DNA of 48,725 nucleotides from contig CAILUI010000029.1 of NCBI GenBank assembly GCA_903837355.1, positions 1 to 48,725 on the forward strand, given 5' to 3'. The notes below the pieces were generated by a model, which made no database searches, had not been told where the DNA came from, and was given only the letters and a program-made list of their open reading frames with translations. Source of the DNA: an uncultured Victivallales bacterium (GTDB lineage: Bacteria; Verrucomicrobiota; Lentisphaeria; Oligosphaerales; JAFGRS01). Position 1 is the stretch's first letter. Every line of letters begins with the position of its first letter. This document shows, piece by piece, positions 1-6,003 of this stretch. Both the position numbers and the translations under genes were made by a program.

Positions 1-1125
1 GTGGACCTGGACCTGGGGCCGCGGCCCTATCGGGTCGAGGTGATGGCCTCGGTGAGTTTCACGACGGACGCTCAGGGTCGCAAGCTGGAGCCGCCCGTCG
101 CTCGTCTCGTGGTCGCGCGCTGGTCGCCCGACAAGACCATCTTCGTGCGTGACGACGCGGTGGGGAAGTGGGACGAGAGTACCGTGGTTGCAGGCCCGAG
201 TCTGCCGCTGGGGGGTGTCTTCACCGCGCGCTCGTTCGGCAGCCATGTGGATCGGCAGACGGGCGTGCACCATCTCTTCGCCGGCACCTGGACCGGGCAG
301 AGCGGCGCGGTCGGCGAGTACCGCTCCGCCATCTACAGGGCCGCCTACGACCCGGCTGCCGCCACCGGCCTGCGCTGGGCGGTCGAGCCCGAGTTGCAGA
401 ACGTGGGCCGGATCATGGCCATGGCCGAGTGCAACGGCGACCTCTACGCTGCCTGCTGCATCTTCGCCGACACGCTCCTGTCCGGCGGCATCTTCCGCCG
501 GATCGACGGCCCGCAACCGCGCTGGGAGCAGGTCTACCGCTGGAAGGAGTACGACCTGACCGTCTGGGACGACGAGCAGCGCATGCTGCGCGGGCTGACC
601 GCAGTGCCGGATCCGAACGGGACCGGCCGCGAGGTGCTCATCGGCTTCCGCTTCTTCCCCGAGCCGGTCATCGAGCGCATTGACCCGCAGCAGGACCACA
701 AGGTCAGCGTCGAACTGAACCTGAAGGACTTCTTCGGCCAGGCATTCCACGGCGGCGGCCGCTACACCGGCACGATTCGCTGCGCCTACAATCCCTTCAC
801 GGCCGTGACCGATCCGCGCACCGGGGAAACCGTGCACCTGGCCGGAGTGCAAATCTATCATCCCGGCTTTCCGAACCCGCCGCACAACGGCTCGCATTAT
901 CTCATCCGCCACGCCGACGCCAGCTACGACTGGGCTCCGATCTACGACCCCGCGCACCCGGTGCCGGTCGGCCGGAGCCTCGATGCCACGCGCCGGATCT
1001 GCGTCTCGCCCTTCCCCGAGGACCAAGGCCGCGCGCTGTACTTCGCCGGCTACGACGGCCCCTTCGCCGACAACCTCTCGGCCTGGATCTACCGGGCCAC
1101 CATGCCCAACCCGGCTGGGCAATAG
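1..1125 (+). CDS. Secreted-type protein, paralogue of the next gene (5' end outside the window)
   Basis: This frame is open from the first base, so the gene is cut by the window edge. Its residues align with the C-terminal two thirds of the protein at 1134-2759: both carry an ASvsF-type segment followed by TDA(Q/E)GRKL(E/D)PPV, a VFVRDD-like segment, DGPQPRWE, IDPQ/VDPQ, RHAD and ICVSPFPE(D/E)xGR, and both end in an AWIY motif. The missing part is therefore probably about 170 residues including the signal peptide. The repeating short beta-strand segments with bulky aromatic residues suggest a beta-propeller-like fold; this is inference. No catalytic motif is recognised. It stops 8 bp before the next start and is probably co-transcribed with it. 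Function unknown. Confidence 0.75.
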   Translation: MDLDLGPRPYRVEVMASVSFTTDAQGRKLEPPVARLVVARWSPDKTIFVRDDAVGKWDESTVVAGPSLPLGGVFTARSFGSHVDRQTGVHHLFAGTWTGQSGAVGEYRSAIYRAAYDPAAATGLRWAVEPELQNVGRIMAMAECNGDLYAACCIFADTLLSGGIFRRIDGPQPRWEQVYRWKEYDLTVWDDEQRMLRGLTAVPDPNGTGREVLIGFRFFPEPVIERIDPQQDHKVSVELNLKDFFGQAFHGGGRYTGTIRCAYNPFTAVTDPRTGETVHLAGVQIYHPGFPNPPHNGSHYLIRHADASYDWAPIYDPAHPVPVGRSLDATRRICVSPFPEDQGRALYFAGYDGPFADNLSAWIYRATMPNPAGQ

Positions 1126-1133
1126 AGCAAGCC

Positions 1134-2759
1134 ATGAGAACTGAACTCACGCCCTACCTCGTGCTGGTCGCGCTCACCGCCATGGGCGTCCGCTGCGTCG
1201 CTGCCCAGGCCCCGACCGACGGGGTCTTCGAGCGCTACGACCGCGATGCCAATGGCAAGGTCACGCCGCAGGAACTGCCCAACCCTAGGACCTTCGAGCG
1301 CTTCGACGTGAATCGCGACGGCGCGATCACCCAGGCCGAGTACAACCAAGTGGCCGGCGGGGCCGCGGCAGGTGGCGCCGGCCAGGCCGACGCCGCGTTC
1401 GCGGCGTACCACCGCGAGGGCGGCGGTCCGGTACCGCTGTCGGCCAACACCGCATTCACCGACCTGCGGTTCAGCCGGGACTGGACTCCCGGTACTGAGG
1501 ACCGCAACGGCAAGCTGATGACCGGCACGGAGTGCAACTACCTCGTGGCGCACGGCAGCCGTCTGTACGCCGCCATCAGCCTGTGGAACCACGACCCGGC
1601 TGCGCCTAACCCAGGTCCGGGCGTGCTGGTGAAGCCGTCCGCCGCCGCGCCGTGGGAGGTCGACGTACAGTTCCCGCCGCCCAGCCTGCGCGTGGCCGTG
1701 CTCGCCTCGTTGACCTTCGCCACCGACGCGGAGGGTAGGAAGCTCGATCCACCGGTCTCGCTGCTCGTGGCCGCCGGCAGTCTCTTCGAATCGCGCCGCG
1801 AAGTCGCGGTTTTCGTCCGCGACGATACCACGGGGAGATGGCACAAGAGCGTGATCGCCGGCCGCAGCGCCAGGGATGTCGGCGAGGTCCGGCTGCTCAG
1901 AGTGCATCGGGACAAGGTGACCGGCGTGGATCGGGTGATCGGGGCGGTCACCAACGGCAACGTGTACAGCGCCGTCTACGATCCGTCGGCGCCGGGCCGC
2001 ATCCGCTGGAATTCAGAGCCGGAACTCGCCGGCCGCCTGGCCCGCATCATGTCCTGCGGCGAGGCCAACGGCGACGCGTACCTCGCCGTGGACATCACGC
2101 CCGACGCGCCGAAGAACGGCGGCTTGTTTCGCCGCGTGGACGGCCCTCAGCCGCGCTGGGAATGGATCGGCGAATGGGGCCACCGCCGCGATCATCGGGG
2201 CGTCGCGTGGGTGCGCGGCCTGACGGCCATTCCCGATCCGCAACAGCCGGGCAAAGAACGGCTCCTGTGCAGCCGCGAAGTGGACGGCGTCATCGAGGTC
2301 GTCGACCCGCAGCGGAACCACGAGCCGCGCGTCGAGTTCGACCTGCGCCGGCATTTCGGCGGACTCGTCGGCGCGCAGGAGGGCCAGTTGTTCACCACCC
2401 TCTTCGCCTACAACGAGATGACACCGGCCGTGCATCCGGACACCGGCGAGCCCGTCCTGCTGATCGCCGGCGGGATCATGCCGGGCCTGCCGGGCAACGA
2501 CGCGCGGGCCAAAGGCGCCTGGTATCTCGTGCGCCACGCGGACGGCCGCTACGGCACCGGCCAGGTCTTCGATCCGGCCGTTGTGCCGCTCGCCGTCGGT
2601 GGCCTGCGCAGCGTGCGCACGATCTGCGTCTCGCCATTCCCGGAGGAAGAGGGCCGCGTCTTCTACTTCGGCGGCTTCGACGCCGCCAGAGGCCCGCACC
2701 GCGACACGGCGTGGATTTACGAAGGAGCATTGCCACCAACCAACAAAGGGAAACCATGA
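1134..2759 (+). CDS. Secreted EF-hand protein with beta-rich domain, function unknown
   Basis: A 541-residue protein with a Sec-type signal peptide (about residues 1-25, ending AAQA). Two consecutive EF-hand calcium loops follow: D36-x-D38-x-N40-G-K-x-T-x-x-E47 and D58-x-N60-x-D62-G-A-x-T-x-x-E69. Both have calcium ligands at the canonical 1, 3, 5 and 12 positions. After a short Ala/Gly linker, residues about 100-541 form a beta-rich domain paralogous to the gene upstream. EF-hand leaders on exported enzymes are common in planctomycete-like bacteria. The stop overlaps the next start as ATGA, so translational coupling to the short relic at 2756 is likely. Gene pair 1/1134 is a tandem duplication. 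No active site is recognised; role unknown. Confidence 0.8.
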   Translation: MRTELTPYLVLVALTAMGVRCVAAQAPTDGVFERYDRDANGKVTPQELPNPRTFERFDVNRDGAITQAEYNQVAGGAAAGGAGQADAAFAAYHREGGGPVPLSANTAFTDLRFSRDWTPGTEDRNGKLMTGTECNYLVAHGSRLYAAISLWNHDPAAPNPGPGVLVKPSAAAPWEVDVQFPPPSLRVAVLASLTFATDAEGRKLDPPVSLLVAAGSLFESRREVAVFVRDDTTGRWHKSVIAGRSARDVGEVRLLRVHRDKVTGVDRVIGAVTNGNVYSAVYDPSAPGRIRWNSEPELAGRLARIMSCGEANGDAYLAVDITPDAPKNGGLFRRVDGPQPRWEWIGEWGHRRDHRGVAWVRGLTAIPDPQQPGKERLLCSREVDGVIEVVDPQRNHEPRVEFDLRRHFGGLVGAQEGQLFTTLFAYNEMTPAVHPDTGEPVLLIAGGIMPGLPGNDARAKGAWYLVRHADGRYGTGQVFDPAVVPLAVGGLRSVRTICVSPFPEEEGRVFYFGGFDAARGPHRDTAWIYEGALPPTNKGKP

Positions 2760-2968
2760 AGACGCCCGTCACGATCATCAGCCTGTCAGCCATTCCCACC
2801 TGCCTCACTCTCTCGGCGCAGGAAACGCCTCGTGCCGCTGGCGGCGGCCTCGCCGAGCGGCTCAAACAACTCGACCGCAATGGCGATGGAAAGGTCATCC
2901 GGACCGTAACCCCCCAGCCCTGGAGGCAAGTAACCTCTTGCCGAGTGAACGCGTACTACGGGTCATGA
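2756..2968 (+). pseudogene. Truncated EF-hand secreted protein (leader plus half an EF loop)
   Basis: About 70 codons remain. A good signal peptide (MKTPVTIISLSAIPTCLTLSA) is followed by AERLKQLDRNGDGKV, which is the start of an EF-hand loop. The frame then runs into unrelated sequence (VIRTVTPQPWR) and stops. The expected continuation (TxxE and the body of the enzyme) is missing, so this is read as a gene cut by deletion. It overlaps the previous gene by ATGA. A near copy of its first roughly 100 bases occurs at 4222. It might still be translated as a small exported peptide, but no function is suggested. Confidence 0.7.
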
Positions 2969-4113
2969 ACGCCTTTCCCCGTGCCCTGCTTGTACTGGCC
3001 ATCGTAGCGCTGTCTGTGGCTTGTGGCGCAGCGCCCGCTCGGGACACGGCCCACGTGCCCGTGACGCCCGGCGACCATGAGTACCAGCTGACGGTCGGCG
3101 CTACCGCGCGCCGCTACACGGTGCATGTGCCGCCCGGTTACGATGGCAGGACGGCCGTGCCGGTGGTCATGATGCTGCACGGCGGCGGCGGCACGAGCCG
3201 GGCCGCCGCCACCGAGACGGCCTGGGACGCCAAGGCCGATCAGGCCGGGTTCCTCGCCGTGTTCCCCGACGCCCTGCCGCCGGATCCGGCCAAGCGCAGC
3301 AGCTTCGCGCGCAACCCGCAACTCTGGAACGACGGTTCCGAGCGCTTCTACGCGGGCCAGAACGCGGTCGACGACGTCGGCTTCCTCAACGCCGTACTGG
3401 ACGATGCCTCGGTCCGCTTCGCCGTGGACGCCCGGCGCGTCTTCGTGACCGGGTTCTCGAACGGTGCGTCCATGACCTTCCGCTTTGCCGCCGAGGCGTC
3501 GGCCCGCCTTGCCGCCATCGCCCCGGTGGCCGGGGCGTGCTGGATCGAGCCCCAGGGGCTGGAGCATGCCGTTCCCATGCTGTACATCACCGGTACCGCC
3601 GACCCGCTCAACTTGATCGAGGGCGGCGTGCCCAAGCTCCTCAACGGCGGCAGCGACACGGTCAGGGCGAAAGCGAAGCCGCCCGTGCGCGACTCGATCC
3701 TGAAGTGGGTCCGGGCCAGCGGTTGCCCAGAGAAGCCGGTGAGAGTCTCCGAGGTGAACGGCGTCCGCACCGAGACCCACGGCCCCGGACGCGACGGCAC
3801 CGAGGTCGTCTACACTACCGTCGAGGACCTCGGCCACACCTGGGCCGGCGGCAGGAGCCTGCTGCCGCAGTTCCTGGTAGGCAGGACCTCCAGCCGGATT
3901 CGCGCCACCGATGTCATCTGGGGGTTCTTCATGGAGCATCCGCAGTCCGGGATCGTGGCAGGCGCGGCCAACGGAGGGCTTGGGGAGCCGATCCCCGTTA
4001 CCTCGGGCCCGGTCACGGGCGAGGAGCGCAACGGCGTGCGCGGTCTCAAGGGCGTCCCGTTCGCCGCGCCGCCGGTGGGAGCGCTGCGCTGGAAGCCGCC
4101 GCAGCCGGAGTGA
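2965..4113 (+). CDS. PHB-depolymerase/LpqC-family esterase with a foreign C-terminal stub
   Basis: An exported alpha/beta-hydrolase of 382 residues. The leader ends SVACG, a weak lipobox with Cys20, so it may be a lipoprotein. The oxyanion segment is MMLHGGGG. The nucleophile elbow GFSNGAS places the catalytic serine at Ser165. GTADPLN gives Asp213 and LGHTWAGG gives His291; the order and the HTW motif match the poly(3-hydroxybutyrate) depolymerase/feruloyl esterase-like family. Substrate unknown; polymer or aromatic esters are typical of the family. The last roughly 35 residues (from GPVTGEERNGVR through KGVPFAAPPVGALRW) are not part of this fold. They match the N-terminus of type-B carboxylesterases, so the tail is a fusion with a gene relic. 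The start at 2965 lies inside the end of the relic at 2756. Confidence 0.82.
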   Translation: MNAFPRALLVLAIVALSVACGAAPARDTAHVPVTPGDHEYQLTVGATARRYTVHVPPGYDGRTAVPVVMMLHGGGGTSRAAATETAWDAKADQAGFLAVFPDALPPDPAKRSSFARNPQLWNDGSERFYAGQNAVDDVGFLNAVLDDASVRFAVDARRVFVTGFSNGASMTFRFAAEASARLAAIAPVAGACWIEPQGLEHAVPMLYITGTADPLNLIEGGVPKLLNGGSDTVRAKAKPPVRDSILKWVRASGCPEKPVRVSEVNGVRTETHGPGRDGTEVVYTTVEDLGHTWAGGRSLLPQFLVGRTSSRIRATDVIWGFFMEHPQSGIVAGAANGGLGEPIPVTSGPVTGEERNGVRGLKGVPFAAPPVGALRWKPPQPE

Positions 4114-4200
4114 GCGTCTGCGCCCTGATGGCCTCACCGCTGGCCAAAGGCCTGTTCCACCGCGCCATCGTCCACAGCGGCAGCGCGCCAGGGAACCACC
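4010..4200 (+). pseudogene. Type-B carboxylesterase relic with internal deletion
   Basis: Two pieces of a type-B carboxylesterase lie side by side. The first (about 4010-4113), in the frame of the upstream esterase, encodes the family N-terminal signature GEERNGVRGLKGVPFAAPPVG. The second (about 4110-4200), one frame over, encodes VCALMASPLAKGLFHRAI, which in intact enzymes follows the GESAGG nucleophile elbow. The roughly 150-200 residues between them, including the catalytic serine, are gone, and everything after HSGSAPGNH is also absent. A non-functional remnant. It supports the view that several related secreted hydrolase genes stood here in tandem and have been eroded. Confidence 0.75.
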
Positions 4201-4221
4201 TTGATCGTGCCGCCAAAGACC

Positions 4222-4350
4222 ATGAGGACCGCCATCATGATTATCAGCCTGTCAGCCATTTTCGCCTGCCTCACTCTCTTGGCGCAGGAAGCGGCCCGAC
4301 CCACCGCTGGCGGTGGTCGGCGGCAGGCGCGGGGGAACGGCTACGGTGCG
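4222..4350 (+). pseudogene. Second truncated copy of the secreted-protein leader
   Basis: An ATG at 4222 opens a signal peptide (MRTAIMIISLSAIFACLTLLA, then QEAARPTAGGG) that is nearly the same as the leader at 2756, including an identical 18-base stretch in the hydrophobic core. The frame loses similarity after the Gly-rich linker and continues as low-complexity Arg-rich sequence antisense to the end of vapC. The EF-hand expected next is missing. Interpreted as the 5' remnant of another EF-hand hydrolase gene, cut when the vapBC segment or a deletion joined here. Confidence 0.65.
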
Positions 4351-4354
4351 GCGG

Positions 4355-4759
4355 TCAGGGGCCGGGCCAGAGGCGAAAGCCGGCTTGCTGAAAGTGGCGA
4401 TCGAAGGCGAAGGCGTCCGAGAGCCGAAGCCGCCGCATCATGACGAACGAGACGCAGTCGCAGTAACCTACCCGCAGGTCCGCGTACTTCTCGAGGAGGG
4501 AGAGCGCCGCCTGCCGATCCGATGGCTCAGGCTCGATAAGGGTCAGACTGGAGGAGTGAATCCGTCGGCCGGCGGAGGCGGCGAATCTCCCTCCGGCAAA
4601 ACGCTCAAGAAGGTTGAGCGTTTCGCACAGGACGAAGGACGACGTCACCCAACGCAGGCCCTCCGTGGCAATGCGCGCGAAGCCGGTCACGGCCTCGCCG
4701 TGACGCGAGTCGGAGGCGTCATACTTGGCGACGAACGGACCGGTGTCCACGAAGATCAT
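4355..4759 (-). CDS. vapC: VapC-family PIN-domain ribonuclease toxin
   Basis: A 134-residue single PIN domain, the usual VapC length. The acidic residues of the metal site are visible: Asp5 in MIFVDTGPFV, Glu46 in LCETLN, Asp101 in YCDCVSF and Asp120 in FAFDRHF. By family it is a Mg2+-dependent endoribonuclease that cuts tRNA or rRNA when freed from its antitoxin; the specific target cannot be read. The start codon overlaps the antitoxin stop as ATGA, the classic translationally coupled toxin-antitoxin layout. It lies among decayed genes, so it may be the last selected unit of a mobile or plastic segment. Confidence 0.92.
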   Translation of the reverse strand: MIFVDTGPFVAKYDASDSRHGEAVTGFARIATEGLRWVTSSFVLCETLNLLERFAGGRFAASAGRRIHSSSLTLIEPEPSDRQAALSLLEKYADLRVGYCDCVSFVMMRRLRLSDAFAFDRHFQQAGFRLWPGP

Positions 4760-5004
4760 CGGGCCTTCCGGCTCCCGTACAGGTATGTGTCGTGGTTCTC
4801 GGCGAGATCGCCCACACCACTGGTGAAGGTGGCGTCGTCTGCCAGGAACGGGTCGGTCGTCGTGTCCGCATTCCGGTCGCGACCGAGGAACTGCTCCAAG
4901 CCTCTGCGGATCAGTTCAGCCAGCGACAGACCTTCGCTCCCGGCTCGGGCGCGGGCCTCGGCCAGCAGGTCATCGGGCAACATGATGGTGGTTCTATGCA
5001 TCAT
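4756..5004 (-). CDS. vapB: VapB-type ribbon-helix-helix antitoxin
   Basis: An 82-residue protein. The N-terminus MMHRTTIMLPDDLLAEARARA is a ribbon-helix-helix (CopG/Arc-like) strand-helix, followed by the second helix LSLAELIRRGLEQFLGR. The C-terminal roughly 35 residues are acidic and probably disordered, as expected for the part that wraps VapC. By family it binds operator DNA as a dimer and represses its own operon together with VapC. The start ATG lies only 6 bases after a consensus -10 box, so the mRNA appears to be leaderless. The next codon is also ATG; no Shine-Dalgarno sequence is present for either. Confidence 0.88.
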   Translation of the reverse strand: MMHRTTIMLPDDLLAEARARAGSEGLSLAELIRRGLEQFLGRDRNADTTTDPFLADDATFTSGVGDLAENHDTYLYGSRKAR

Positions 5005-5010
5005 GCCATA

Positions 5011-5038
5011 ATTATAGCACCCGTGCCATGAGCGTCAA
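5011..5038 (-). promoter_or_regulatory. Sigma-70-type promoter of vapBC, apparently leaderless
   Basis: On the minus strand TTGACG (5038-5033) and TATAAT (5016-5011) are separated by 16 bases. The expected transcription start, about 6-7 bases after the -10 box, coincides with the first base of the vapB ATG at 5004. The small palindrome ATAATTAT (5008-5015) overlaps the -10 box and could be part of an autoregulatory operator; that part is inference. Confidence 0.7.
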
Positions 5039-5566
5039 GACAGAACACGCAGCGGAACCGGGTTCAGGTGAACGACACCGTGAGACGGAACAGAACCGCA
5101 TTCGTCCGGGTGTGCCTCGCGGCGGTACTCGATACAGGGCACTGAGGGGAAATGTGCCATGAACGCCTTTGCGCACACGCCGGGCGCCTTGCCGGCCACG
5201 TTGCCCGTGTCGTTGTAGACCTTCACGGCCGCCATGCCGCTGCTGGGGGAGCGGGCCTTGAAGATGAAGCCGTAGAGGTCTTCCTTCTCCAGTTCCACGA
5301 CGCGGCGCGCACACCATGCCTGCATGCGCTCGCTGTGGTCGGTGCCGGTTCTGACTGGTTACGAGCCGAGGATTGGCGGGGTCGCCGACCAGGCGCATCG
5401 CCTCGCGCGGGATCCCCAGACCACACTCCACCTCGGGACAGACCCCGGTGTAGTCGAAGTACCGGCCGAGCGTGTCCGTGATGAAGTGGTCGTGCTTGTG
5501 CTGTCCGTCGTAGCGGACGGGTTCCCCCAGGAGGCACTTGCTGACACCAAGCCGGATCCGGTCCAT
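5035..5566 (-). pseudogene. DUF523 family gene with a frameshift
   Basis: The N-terminal half, read from ATG 5566 behind GGGAGGACTCCG, gives LGVSKCLLGEPVRYDG, VCPEVECGLGIPREAM and GDPANPRLVTS, the signature of DUF523 (PF04463). The other half lies in a different frame: DHSERMQAW, LEKEDLYGFIFKARSPSSGM, VKVYNDTG and KAFMAHFP. Joining them needs a one-base shift near 5350-5360, just after VTS. The C-terminus also departs from the family after the FMAHFP segment. DUF523 is a Cys-rich domain of unknown function, sometimes fused to DUF1722. Either a real pseudogene or a sequencing error; the decayed neighbours favour the former. Confidence 0.75.
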
Positions 5567-5581
5567 CGGAGTCCTCCCGTC

Positions 5582-5994
5582 TCAGCGCTGCACGATGGTG
5601 ACAATCCCCAAGTACCCGTCCACGGTGACGACCGCCCCGGCGGGGATCTGCGAGGTGGCCTCAGCGCACAGCTCGGGGCATTGGCGAACTCCTGCAGGTG
5701 GGGATGTTTGCCCAGGTAGAGCCCAAGGTAACCCTCACGCTCTGCCCCGGACAACTCGACGGCACGGCCATACGCGGTGACGGCCATGGCTTCGTGCAGA
5801 TCGGCGGTCGCGGCGAAGGCGACCAGACTGGCGTGGGGCTGGCCACCGTCCTGGGAGGACAGCAGTCCAGCCTTGAGGTGGTCCTGGGGACACGCTGAAG
5901 CGTGAACTCTGAACCCGCACTTCACCCGTCTCATTCCGGTATGTCCGGCCATCGAGCCGGGGCCCGCGCTGACCGCAGTCTGCCGTAACGCCAT
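5582..5994 (-). pseudogene. Chimeric relic: pyridoxamine-phosphate-oxidase-like protein plus PEP mobile-domain tail
   Basis: Three broken pieces are seen. From about 5900 to 5800 a flavin-reductase/PPOX-like N-terminus reads SSQDGGQPHASLVAFAAT. It jumps directly to the late part of that fold, AMAVTAYGRAVELSG and YLGKHPHLQEF, so roughly 40 residues of the middle are missing. Near 5670 the frame changes, and the sequence down to the stop at 5582 reads CAEATSQIPAGAVVTVDG then GIVTIV. That pattern is the C-terminal end of the PEP-utilising mobile (phosphohistidine) domain of PEP synthase/PPDK-like enzymes, not of PPOX proteins. It ends 15 bases before the DUF523 start. Confidence 0.6.
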
Positions 5995-6003
5995 CCGCCG
6001 CGT

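Noticed and set aside
4222..4443. Intact small secreted protein
   Set aside because: Only the leader resembles its paralogue; the rest is Arg-rich sequence antisense to vapC.
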